Assembly (NCBI GenBank): GCA_030144725.1
Contig: JASKMD010000026.1
Location: 9,204,100-9,268,099, forward strand
Reading direction: 5' to 3'
DNA from: Haematococcus lacustris
Taxonomy: Eukaryota; Chlorophyta; Chlorophyceae; Chlamydomonadales; Haematococcaceae
DNA: 64,000 nucleotides
The notes beneath the pieces were generated by a model. It did not search any database, was not told the origin of the DNA, and saw nothing but the letters and a program-made list of their open reading frames with translations. Position numbers and translations under genes: made by a program. This document shows positions 21,801 through 33,000 of the stretch, one piece after another (position 1 is the first letter of the stretch; each line of letters starts with the position of its first letter).

Positions 21801-24800
21801 GAGGTACTGGACGGCACTGGCATGGGCAGGCACCACACAGCCAGCCTGTACTGTCAGCCCAACCCCAACACTGCAGTCAGGCTCAGAGCGATGGGAGAGT
21901 GCAGGGGCATCCAGTCTAACACAGCACTCTCCAACGCTGGCCGAGTTTTAAGTTTGCAACATGGAAAGTGGCTAAGGCCATGGACTGGTGGTGTCAACCT
22001 TCATCATCATACTGCCGGCAGCACATGCAGCAAGTTGCAGTAGGGGGTAGCCCTTGGGGTCTAGCAGCAGGTGCCATGGTGCGCTGCGGGTACAGCATAT
22101 GGGCAAACAAGCAGATGCCTGGCCGCTGCAATGCCTGCCTGCCATCCAACAGCAACGTCCATGGTGGGGCAACTGACCTGATTAGGCCACACAGCCTCAC
22201 ACCCCCCTCACTCCTCTGCAATGCGGTGCCGGGTGGAGTGCAGGCGGCTCCCGCTCCTCCTCCCGCTCATTGCTCGCGAGCCTGCATGCCCTGTCCCTAG
22301 CTGAGGCAGCCTTGGCTACAGTTCAGGAGCGGTTGTCTGCTGTGGACGCCCAGCTCAAGGACCTGGCTGCTGCAGGCAAGGAGCACCGCCGGTAAGCAAC
22401 GTACAGGAGCTCATTGTGTGCTTGCACCACTGCACCACCTTCTCACCCTGACATGTGTGGCATTTGCGAAATGCGTGACGGAGGATGTCAAACGCGCCGC
22501 GCCCTTCCTGCTTCTCAGGCTGCAGCAGGAGGCTGAGCTGGCCGCCCACTCCCTGGCCCTGCTCAAGGACCGCATGGCTGGCAGCCAAGCAGCACAGGTG
22601 GGCCCTGCCAGCGCTTCAAAACTGCTTCGCTGGCTGACCACAGAACTGTGTTGCCAGAGCTGCCGACCATCACTGTGTGAATGCAGCCGTGTGTGGCCAC
22701 ATCTCTGAGCGCTGCAATGTCAGTCAGCCACCACCACCACCACTGCCCTGATGTCCTATTGACTGTGCAGCTGGCCGCTGCCGCTGAGGGGCTGGAGAGG
22801 GAGCTAGAGGAAGCCAGCGCAGCGGCACAGGCAGCAAAGGCGGAGATGGCGGCCCTGGTGGACTCTGCCTCGGTACGCTAGCCTGCCCGCTGTCAGGAGC
22901 TGGTGCCTGACCCCACTATGGTGCCAAGGTCCACCCGGTCCTGCCCCTCATGCCTGCCCCTGAAAGACCCCTAATGAACTGTGCCCTCCATGCACTGACA
23001 CCAGGCTGTTCCTTTTTCCATGGTGTGGTGCAGTCTGGCATCAGACTGGTACATGCCTACCATACCCACCACTGGTCCTTGTTACTGCTAGGTTTATTCG
23101 CTATAAAATGCCATGTATACTGGGCAAATAAAATGACACACCTGATATGCAGCGCTGGGTCATTGCTCCAGCCCCTGCCACCTGGTACTGGGCTTTGCAA
23201 GTTGTCGGCTGTGCCGCCCAGCTCTCCCCTCCCATCCCCTCCCTCACTCTGCCAGCAGGGGTGATGTTGGCTGTTTGCAGGCCCTGGAGCAAGAGATTGC
23301 TAACTTTAGCAAGGAACGGGACAAGCGGTTGAAAGGGGCCCAGGACAAGCTGAAGAAGGCCAAGGTGGGCCAGCGCTACACTGCCATCACCACCACCACC
23401 ACCACCACCACCGTTGTTATGCTCAGTTTCCTATGACGACGGCACTGAAAGGCTCAAATCTGCTGACCTGCTGATGAGATGAACCGAAGGCTCAGGCAAC
23501 CTGCGTGCAGGCACAGCACGTCTGCTACACCCACCAAGGGCACACATCCCTACATCCAGCTTGCGGCCCAGTGACGGCAGCCAACTCATTCACATACCCA
23601 TCTGCCCAGTCTGCGACTCATTCTGATGCCTGCGTTGGTGGAGCAGCTTCGTATCACTCCTGCAAGCCTCCGCTTGCTCAATTCGAATGTCCCTGTGCAG
23701 GCTGGGCTGGAAGCTGCAAAGCGGGATGTGCGCACCGCAGAGCAGGCCCTGGCAGCGGCCCAGGCTGAGCATGAGGCAGGAGCTGTGGAGGCAGCTGCAC
23801 TGCAAGCAAAGGTCGCCTCCGCCCAAGCAAGCATACAAAGTAAGTCCTTCTACTCCTCCTCCTCCTCCTCCACCTAACCATGACCATAGTACCTAGCATG
23901 GCTTTGCGTTGTATGTTCGTGCCCGTTTCTAATGCATCGGCTCGAAGGGATAGCTACTTATAGCATTATCTGAATGAGACATAGCAGGCACAGTGGTGCA
24001 TTGCCGTTTACCAACAGCGTAAGGGGAATGCGGTGACGCCTGTTGACAGTAACCTCAGCTGACATCAGGAACTTTAGAAGACCCAGATGGGCAGGCCACT
24101 CGCGTATTCTCCATGGCAGGCTGGCATGCGTGCTCTGGCCGGGTTCATCACTGTCCGCAGGCCTGGAAGTCGAAGTGGAGGCGCTGCGAGCAGCCAGTGC
24201 CAAGGCGCGCGAGGCGTACGAAGCATGCGCTGCACAGCTGGAGGCCCGACGAGCCCGGTTGCGCGAGTGTGACGCGGAGATCACGGCGGCCAGCCGGGCG
24301 ACCGGTCGGCTAGAGCGCTCAGTGCAAGACCTTGACGTAGACGTGAAGAAGCAAGAGCACAAGTGAGTGCACTGCCGCCCTGCGGCCCCTTCACGCCTGC
24401 CAGGTACCAGGTTGCTTGGGGCCGTGTGTGTGATGGAGGTGGCTTGGGGCTGAGGGCTGGGCAGCAGTCAGCCCCTGCAGCAAGGCCTGTGTATAGCCCA
24501 ACAGTAAGGGCCACCTGACCTGGCCTGAAGCCGCACTAGGTAGTGGCACCCCACGAGCACAGCAAGTGCAGGCTTGAGTGACACCAAGCACCATCATCCC
24601 GCCGTGCAGCCCCTGTATGCGCCAAGGGTTCTGGCCAGTGCATTGGCCCCAGTGTAGGCCAGCCAGCATGGCACCCTGCAGCTGGCTTGCCGTGCTCATG
24701 TCGTGCTCATGCCTGGCTCATGCCTGGCTCATGCCTGGCTCATGCCTGGCTCATGCCTGGCTGCAGGCTGAGGTCTAAGGCGGCTGAGGCTAAGCTGGCG

Positions 24801-27719
24801 GCTGAGAGGACCGCGATGATTGAGCGCGACTTCTCCTGGGTGGCCATCGAGAAGGTGCGCCTCCACCTGCTGTGCAGTGTCCAGCTATGACACCCCCCTG
24901 CTGGTGCTACTACTGGTGCTGCTGCTCCTGCTGCTCCTGCTGCTGATGATGCTGCTGATGCTGCTGCTGATGATGGTGTTGGTGTTGACAGGCCAGTTTT
25001 GGCAAGGGAGACTACGACTTCTCAAAGCATGACATCCCCAAGCTGAAGACGGAGTATGAGCGGGTGGGTTGGCGCATGCAGCTGTGTTGTGCCCGCAACC
25101 TTGCAGGCCGTCTGTTGGGTTCGAATGCTTACCAGCTGGCAATCCAATGGGCTGTTTGTTAGCTTAGTTAGTCTGCCTGTGACAAGCACAGGGCCACCCA
25201 GCTGCTTTGAGGTCAGGCATAGCATGCCTTGGTGTTGATGTCCTTCACCTGTCAAGCTGCTGCCAGCCCCAGTGCGGTGAAGTCGGCCATGTGGTTTTGT
25301 GATCTGCGCAGATTGAGACCCGTGTTGGTGAGCTGAAGGGTAAAGTCAATCAAAAGGTGGGTGGATGGTTGGCTGCTAGCACCAGCCACTGAGAGCCAGT
25401 TTGCCTTGCCTGTCTCTGCACTGCCCACTGGCCTTGCATCACTGGTCACCACCAGGCAGTGCCACCCCTACCTGCAGTGTATAGACAAGCTTGAGAAGGC
25501 TGAGCGAGAGTATGAGGAGCTGACTCAGAAACGCAAGACAGTGGCCAATGACAGGGAGCGCATCACCCAGGTGAGCTTGCCCTCTAATGTCAGCACTCGC
25601 CTTGTTTAACGAGTCGCTTGCTTTCATCACGCCTGCCCGATTTCATCACGCTTGGCTGATTTTATCACTCTCTGAATGTATGCCGCGCCTGGGCCTGGCA
25701 GCTGTCCAAGTTGCCTGTTTGCATGGCGTGTAGCTGGTTCGGCCGTGAGCCTGCTGCTTTGCTGACTGATGAAGCAACCATTGTCCCTGCTTGTGAGGGT
25801 GCAGGCTGACCATGCAGTGTGGCACCTTGCTGGTGCAGCCCATCTCAGTGTGGCAAGCAGCTGAAACCACCTAGGTAGCTACCGCCCAGTGTGCTGAGCA
25901 CTGCTGGAAGGCTCTGCCCTGCAGGTGATCAACCAGCTGGATGACCTGAAAAAGGTGTCCATGGAGAAGACCTGGACCAAGGTAGGCCTCCTTCACATCC
26001 TAAGGCACCAGGGGTGGCCCAGCAGCAGGCAACTCAGTGCAGGCCATCCATAACAGAGCGACAGCTTGACGCTTGCCCAACCAGGCATGCTGGCTGCTGC
26101 ATGACAGCAACACTCAGCCCCAGCCAAACCCATGAGCTTCACTGCTCCAAGGGTTCTTGGCTCTGACATGACACTACAGGTCAAATGCCCACCTTGATTC
26201 TTTTGCCTCTCACTAGCAGAGGTGAGAGATGTGCCTAGCCTGCCTGTCTGCCTGCCCCACAAGCCTGTGACGCGGACCGAGGCCAAGCCGCTGCAAGGGG
26301 GCCGGGTCCCTAAGTGGCTCTCAGTGTCCCTGTGGTGCGGTGTGTGCAGGTGGACGAAGACTTTGGCTCCATCTTCAGCACACTGCTGCCAGGCACGCAG
26401 GCAAAGCTGGAGCCGCCCCAAGGAGCTACGTTCTTGGATGGTGAGCTGCAGTGGAGGGCAGTGGGTCATGAGGGCAGTGGGTCATGGGGGCAGTGGGTCA
26501 TGGGGGCAGTGGGTCATGGGGGCAGTGGGGGACGGGGACTGTGAGCCACAATAGGCTCCTGCTTGTTGAGCCACCAGCTGGCTAGGTTCCTAAAACTTGC
26601 TGTCATATGGGCAAAAGGTAGCTGGGGCTCTGAGCTTGAATCTGGGTGGTTGCAGGTGGTTAGTCGCTCACAGGAAGTTAGCATGCTTGGGTGGCGGATT
26701 TGACCAGTGATATGTGTGATGGCATGCTGCTGCTACATTGAGCGTGTGCGCCCGCACCAGGTCTGGAGGTGAGGGTTGCGTTTGGAGGCGTGTGGAAGGA
26801 GTCCTTGACAGAGCTGAGCGGAGGGCAGCGCTCCCTGCTGGCCCTTTCTCTCATCCTGGCACTGTGCAGGTCAGGGCTGCAATAAGGCTGGCAGCAGCAG
26901 CAACAGCAGTAGCAGCAGCAACAGCACGCATCACTAGCATGGCACCGTCAACACAACGTGCCCAACACTGTTACATAATTGCGGCCTTGCGGGTGTTTCC
27001 AGGGTGTGTCCCAATGCAATTTCTTGAGTCGCGCATGCTCAAATGCATGTGAGCCTTATAGGTTTAAGCCAGCTCCCTTGTACATCTTAGACGAAGTGGA
27101 CGCTGCTTTGGACCTGAACCACACTCAGAATATTGGCCGCATGATCAAGCAGCACTTCCCCGAATCTCAATTCATTGTGGTGAGCTCCAGTTGGTGCCTA
27201 ACCTGCAATTTGCCCTAGCCTGTGATGTCAAGGTCGTTTGATGCATGTGTGCGTAGCACTGTGTGCCTGGCTGCTGCTGTGGTCAGAGGCAATCTGTAGC
27301 TTGGAGCGGGTGCAGGGCTCATGCTGGCCCAATGGGTTCAAGGGTTTTCCGTAGACGTCACTTCCTTTCTTCACGAGCATTCCTGCCCTGCAAGGGGAGG
27401 CTCTCTCTTCCATCCTTTGTCCTGCTTTCTTGCAAACCACACCTTCAGCGGTCTGGGCAGAAACCACCAGACCTAAACAGGTCGAAGTGCGCTGACTAGG
27501 CTGTCGGCATCCCATGCTATGATGACTGTAGTAACGTTTTTGAATCACCACCACATGTTGTTCCATACCGCCCAGGTGTCGCTGAAGGAGGGCATGTTCA
27601 GCAACGCCAACGTCATCTTCCGTACCAAGTTTGTTGACGGCGTGTCCACCGTGACCCGCACAGTGCCCTCCGCTGCTGAGCGGGCCATGCGGGGCCCCAT
27701 AGATGAGCTGAGCAAGTGA
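15840..27719 (+). CDS. SMC2: Condensin subunit SMC2 (chromosome ATPase)
   Basis: SMC2 pairs with SMC4 in condensin to compact chromosomes in the nucleus. Exons with phase-consistent junctions: 15840-16007, 16082-16231, 16333-16388, 16545-16626, 17119-17253, 17539-17678, 17979-18060, 18327-18439, 18715-18835, 19086-19223, 19471-19710, 19921-20028, 20128-20268, 20598-20684, 21373-21522, 21699-21798, 22244-22391, 22519-22597, 22771-22872, 23281-23364, 23701-23839, 24161-24362, 24767-24854, 24992-25063, 25312-25356, 25478-25570, 25925-25981, 26350-26440, 26761-26869, 27062-27179, 27576-27719. The sum is about 1,193 residues, normal for SMC2. Walker A is [14 protein letters not shown] in exon 1; [10 protein letters not shown] and [10 protein letters not shown] are SMC2-specific, ruling out SMC1/3/4. 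The hinge is in exons 13-16 ([21 protein letters not shown]). The signature [14 protein letters not shown] is in exon 29, Walker [13 protein letters not shown] in exon 30, and the end is [19 protein letters not shown]. Introns after exons 1 and 10 start with GC. The exon 12/13 junction is the least certain (20,028 or 20,035). Confidence 0.95.
18560..18598 (+). repeat. CAC microsatellite in an SMC2 intron
   Basis: CACCAC run in the intron between exons 8 and 9. A similar ACC run lies at about 23,388-23,412 in the intron after exon 20. Confidence 0.8.
24689..24765 (+). repeat. 11-bp minisatellite in an SMC2 intron
   Basis: Tandem units of ATGCCTGGCTC type just before the acceptor of exon 23 (24,767). 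The array supplies the sequence immediately upstream of that splice site. Confidence 0.8.
24898..24980 (+). repeat. CTG/ATG triplet-rich SMC2 intron
   Basis: The 137-bp intron between exons 23 and 24 is mostly CTG, CTC and ATG triplets. It has normal GT and CAG ends. Confidence 0.75.
26455..26530 (+). repeat. 15-bp minisatellite in an SMC2 intron
   Basis: About five units of GGCAGTGGGTCATGG lie just after the exon 28 donor (26,441). Confidence 0.85.
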
Positions 27720-28706
27720 GAGTGTGATGGACATGTTGTGAACCAGCCGCATGGGATCAGCAGCATAGCATGAGCAGCGACGGCGGCAGCAGCGGCAGCA
27801 GTGGTCTGCCAGCAAGGCGGCAGCACCTTGCTGCATCATAGGCTTCAGTGCGCACTGCATCACATGCATAGGTGTGGCCTGAACCTCTGTGGCCGGCGTG
27901 TGTTGCGTGGTGTGCAGGGGCAGCAAAGGCCAGCCTTCCCACGGAACACTGCCTGCTGGCCGGTCCGCATTGCGGGACGCTAACCGGTGATGGGCCATGA
28001 CAGCTGCCCTGGGCTACATGGGCGACAGGGCCCCACAAGAATCAAGCAGCTGCGCTGACATGGTTCAATGATGATGGCTTCCACCGTTAAAGCCGTCAGC
28101 TGTCTGGGTGCTTGGCCGCCCTTCCCATTCAGGGGTCCGCTGACATGGAGGGCAGCATGCTACATTCCCTGGACATTGCCAGTGACCCATGCAACCATGG
28201 GACGCTGACAGGTCTATAAGCAGGAGGAAGCAACAAAAACAGGTCATGGGGGCTAGCGGACATCAATAACCGAGGGGAGCCAGCATGGACTGCCTGCACA
28301 TGCACACTCGATCTTGAGTTGAACTCGTTTAAGCCCACTTGGGGCTATGAGCATTGTGCATATTGTGTGATATCGCTGGGGTGTGGTGCTCAGACCACTA
28401 TGTCTTACGGTTGTGACTGGCCGTGTTCAAGCAAGGTCACTCCCAAGGAAGTGAGGCGCCCCTACATGGGCAGTTGGAATGTAACAGGATGTGAAGCGGC
28501 TCGTGGCTGTGCCGCTGTGTGCTAGGTTTTGGGTTAGGTACACCCATATGATTCTAGGTGGCTCGGACTCCTAGAAAAAATCTAGAGTTGTAGGCAAGAG
28601 AAACCTAGAAAATGGCTCATAAATCCTAGAATTATAGGCTAGAGATTCAGACTTCTAGGTTGACGGTCATTCCCCAGTCGTGGGGCGCGAAAGCACTGGT
28701 AACAAT
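27720..28706 (+). other. SMC2 3' UTR and spacer
   Basis: No coding content recognised. A TGTAA at 28,480-28,484 could end the SMC2 transcript (3' UTR about 760 nt). From 28,555 to 28,670 the sequence repeats CCTAGAA/TTCTAGG words on both strands, a weak inverted-repeat patch with no clear ends. Confidence 0.5.
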
Positions 28707-29432
28707 GGGCCTGTTCGCGGTCGCGAGAGGAAAATTTCAAAATTTCCTCCCGTAACCGCTGCGCTTTTTGGCCGCCCGCACGACTGGCTGCTGCTCTCAT
28801 TGGTCTGATTACATAGGATTCTTCTGTGCTATGGCAGCAGCCCGGGGAATGGCTCAGCGCTGCAAATGGGTTCAACTTTGGGGCCTCACAAGGCCGAGGT
28901 GATATTCAAATTGCTCCTTTTGCTCGGCCCGAGCAAAAGGAGAAATTTGAAAGTAATCTCTTTCACACGCCCGTGGCCGACCTTTGCGCGCCGTAACAGC
29001 CCCGGAGGGCCTGCTGGGGGAGGCAAATACCCTGGCAGTGGCGTCCCGCATAGCTAGAGGGATACAGCCCACGTAGCTGCCGCCGGAGGAGGAGATGCGC
29101 CTCCTCCAGGGGCGGTGCCCGCAATCGTGGTTCAGCATGTTGTTGTGGAGCAGTTCAGGCCAGACGAATGGTCACCGCGATGAGTGCATGTCCCGCAACG
29201 CCTCTCTGAATATGACCATTGGCCCTTACCGTGGTCGCACTTTTTGGCCGCCCGCCTCACTGACTGGGGCTTACGGGCTTGTGAGCGCGCATCCTTATTG
29301 TGTAGTAACTCAGTTGCCCTTCGCGCTGCTACAGAGCGAGAAAGGACGCCGTTTTTCGAGGCGGTTTGTCGCAACCACCACCGAACTAGCAAATCAGCAA
29401 ATTTGAATTGCTAGTCGACCGCGAATCGGCCC
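28707..29432. mobile_element. PIF/Harbinger-like MITE (726 bp)
   Basis: Terminal inverted repeats GGGCCTGTTCGCGGTCG (from 28,707) and GGGCCGATTCGCGGTCG (reverse complement, ending at 29,432) match at 15 of 17 positions. AAT flanks both ends (28,704-28,706 and 29,433-29,435), a 3-bp duplication of the size made by PIF/Harbinger, though TWA is more usual. It contains two copies of CTTTTTGGCCGCCCGC (near 28,768 and 29,239) and a strong hairpin at 28,905-28,951. No transposase. Confidence 0.68.
28905..28951. repeat. 23-bp-arm hairpin inside the MITE
   Basis: Left arm TTCAAATTGCTCCTTTTGCT plus CGG (28,905-28,927), one-base loop, right arm 28,929-28,951 as its reverse complement with a single mismatch. 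Such a tight cruciform would fold readily as DNA or RNA. Confidence 0.9.
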
Positions 29433-30054
29433 AATGCTCCAGCCCAGGTGAGTCTAGGTAAGGCAGCAAGAGTTTGGCCCTGGGACGTCCAAAAGCATTT
29501 TAGCATACAGCTTACACAGCCAGGCTTCTTTGGAAGAAGGCAGCTCACTGCTTGCGCCCTTTGTAATGTGCTTAAAGCTTGATGCAGAGTTTGCGGCCGA
29601 TAAGCAGGGGCATGGGCAGCCTGTGAACAGGCGTGCGTATGAAAACTGCGAGCCGTAGAACTTGTGATGGGAGAGGTGCCTCCGTTGTGCGCCTCGCAGC
29701 TCAGCAGGCCAAGGCTGTCCCTGCGTAACAAGGTCCCTAGCATTTATTGGATGTCTAAATTATCTGGGACCCATCACGCTTGTCAAGTGCTTGTCTAAGA
29801 AGGCAGTTGGAAGGACCGCCAGGCTCTGCCTGTCCCTGGCAAGGAAAGAATCAACCTGGTCGTTGTCAACCAACCGTCATTGCTGCAGTACAGGGCGAAG
29901 CACATTCCCTCTGCTTAATGTCACCCAACCCTCTGTCTTGTGCTTAAGGACCTTACTCTCCAAGCACCCCGCCCTCCATGTCACGTCACGGAACCCTGGC
30001 ATGGGTCCAGCCATCCTGCACTTGTCAGACCTGCCATGCCATGCGGCCATCTGC
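29433..30054. other. Kinase 3' UTR and spacer
   Basis: No gene recognised. TTACA at 29,512-29,516 gives TGTAA on the minus strand, about 540 nt past the kinase stop, and is a plausible poly(A) signal. Confidence 0.45.
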
Positions 30055-33000
30055 TCAGTCCAAGATGGGGTATGGATGCTGCAGCCAGGGGTGTTGGAGT
30101 GCCTCGCTGGCTGTGGGTCGTTTGTTGGGGTCGATGTGCAACAGGTATGCCATGAAGCTGAGCAGCCCCTCGTCGGCATCTGGTGCTCGGTGGCGCAAGC
30201 TGGTGCGCTTGGGGAGGAGGATCTCATAGCGCTCTGTGGCTGCATTGCGCTCATACAGCTGGCCCCTGCGGGTGTAGAAGCGCGACGCATAGCGGCCCTT
30301 GCGCAGCATCCACTCTGGCACTGGCCCCAGGATGCCCTCTAGCCGAGCCAGGAGCGAAGCCAAGGAGTCATTCTGCAGCGCAACACACAAGCAGCACATG
30401 TGATTAAGCGATGACAGTGACATGACACACTCATCTTACCTCAACGTGAGTATGAGGGGCAGCACGGGACGGTTGGGTGCTCAGCATCACCACCTGTCCT
30501 TGCCATGTGCTCTTGGTGAAGCCATTGGGCAAGTGCTTGCAAAGACTGCCTGCAAGGCTGCGATGCCTGGGGTGTTGCTCCTACTGGCATGCAAGTGAGG
30601 AGCAGGTGTGGGAAAGGCAGTGTTGTTGTCTGATGGCACTGACACACCTGGAAGAGGACCAGGCCGGACGACAGCTCAGCCAGGATGCACCCTAGGCTCC
30701 AGACATCCACTTTGTGGTCGTAAGGCAGGCCTAGGATGACCTCAGGGGCGCGGTAGGAGCGGCTCTGAACATATGAGGACAGCTGGTCCGTCACAAAGCA
30801 GCTGCTGCCCAGGTCTATGACCTTGACCTCACATCTGCAGCATCAACAAACAAAACAGCTGCTGGCCCAGGAGCAGCTGGCCTGCCGCCTAGCATGGTAC
30901 TGGCACATTGCCTGATCAAGCGCAGCTGTGAGTGTGCGAGATGTGCTCACATGGCTGGTGGCATCAGAGCACATGTCACGAGTACCATTGGCCAACCATT
31001 GGTAAGCACAGGGCATTGTCAACAGATGTGCAAGGAACACAATGGTGCAACCCAAGCTGGGCAAGTGCAGGTGCAGCTGGCTCAGTGCAGTGCAGAAGAG
31101 TCATAGCTCAGCTGCTCACCTGCTGTAGCTCTTGATCAGGATGTTTTCTGGTTTCAAGTCTGAGTGAATGAGCCCAAGCGAGTGCACATAGGCCAGGGCT
31201 ACCAGCACCTGCATGTCCCATGGACAGGCAGCCCACTTGGATAGGTACTAGTCAGAGTCATGATGAGAGGCAATGTGTGAGGGGTGTGAGAGGTGTGAGA
31301 GGCAACAGGCTCTCACAGGGAGGTCGGCACAGGTAGTACCACAGCGCTGTAGCCCACCTGTCGAGCGATGCGTTGGATGCGCGCATTGGAGAAGTAGGGG
31401 GCCTCCCCGCTCTCGCGATTGTACTTTTGAAATTCATACAAGTTAGCTCGCAGCAGCTCGCAGACTAGGAAAAGGTGCTCCTGTCACATGACGTGACATG
31501 GCAGAGGTTACTCTGGTGGGCACATATCGTCATTTGAATTGTTTGGAGTTGACATGGCTGGTAGGGGCATTTTGGTAGGGCAGGGTATACAATGCGTGCT
31601 GGGCCTGGACCCAGGCTGTTGCTCTGCTGCTCCTATGACACTAAATGAAGCATACCTTGTAGTAGAAGAAATCATACAGGCGCACTACACCGGCCGTGTC
31701 ATTTGGGTCGTGGTCGTTTACGTACTTGAGCAATTTGATTTCATCAAGGCTCTGGTCCAGATAGTCCTTGTTATTCTGCAACAGTGGTGTGCCAGCTACA
31801 ACCTTATCAACCGCACATCACTTGTAAGCAGCAGGGCATGGGGCTGCAGAGCTGCAGTCACAAAAGTGGACCCAAATTAAGGCAATGAGGAATGCATGTG
31901 TCTCAAAAAGTGATAGGCATGGTGTGCACACACACGGCTATGCCCCACTTGCATGCACTGGCAACAAACAGGCCTGGGCCATGTGCTGTTAGCTGCATCT
32001 GCATTTGCTGCAATGATGCTACAACCTTGCCACTGCCAACCCTGACATTGAAGATGACGCAAGGCAGCCTCGTGGCACACATGCTGGCATGCCTATGCAG
32101 CCCATGCCTCTGCAATGTCTTCACGGCCTTTCTTTGAGCCCACCTTGATGATTTTCAAACACACCAGCATGCCAGTCTTTGTGTCCAAGGCTTGCACAGC
32201 CCGGCTGAAAGCAGCAGATCCAAGGAAGTCAACTACCTGTTGAGAGCACAGCCACACTTGCACCATCACATGCAAACAATGACAGTTTGCAAGCGTATGG
32301 CAGAACAGCGTACAAATGGCACAAGTGCATGGACACTGCATGGAGACTGATGGCACCAAAGGCCCTTGCCTGGTATCGTCCAGCAATGAGGTCGTTCATG
32401 CGGATGGGGAAATCTTTGCTCTCCTCGAACCCAGTGCGATGTCGCCTGCACACCATTGGACACAGCCAGCGCAGTGAAAGCATTTGGTGCTGAATTGCTG
32501 ATATGCAGCCTCAACAGCTTGCTGCACCATACATATGTGATGCGGCACACGTGCTGCCCTATCAAACGTTAGCATGTGGTGGGACTGCATGCAGCAGGGG
32601 GTGGAGTGTAAGATGTGTGTCCGTGTACATGGAGGGAGGGGCACTGGCACCTGTGGTACACGCGCAAGTCAAAAATCTCATATTTAGAGTTGATGTACTC
32701 CTCATCATACTCATAGGTCAGCACACCAGCGTCGTCCACAGTGAAGCGAGGCAGAGGTGAGGCAGCTCCTGGTGAGGGCGATGATGATGCTGGCGACCCA
32801 GCTGCACACCAGAAAGGCAAGCCAGCCAGGCAGGTTGTTGCACAACCCCAAGTGCAGGCCCTTCCACCAGGTCAATGCTAGCAGACACATAGCAGCCGAG
32901 GAGCAGCATGCTTAAGTACGCATGGCAGAAAAGAATCAGCCGGAGCAGGTCTATGTCACAAGACACATTACTAGAGTGTGAGAGGGGTGATGCTCACAAA

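Noticed and set aside
15840..27719. SMC3 or SMC4 identity for the condensin/cohesin gene
   Set aside because: The N-terminus [23 protein letters not shown] and the [13 protein letters not shown] end are SMC2-type; SMC3 has a different Walker A context and signature.
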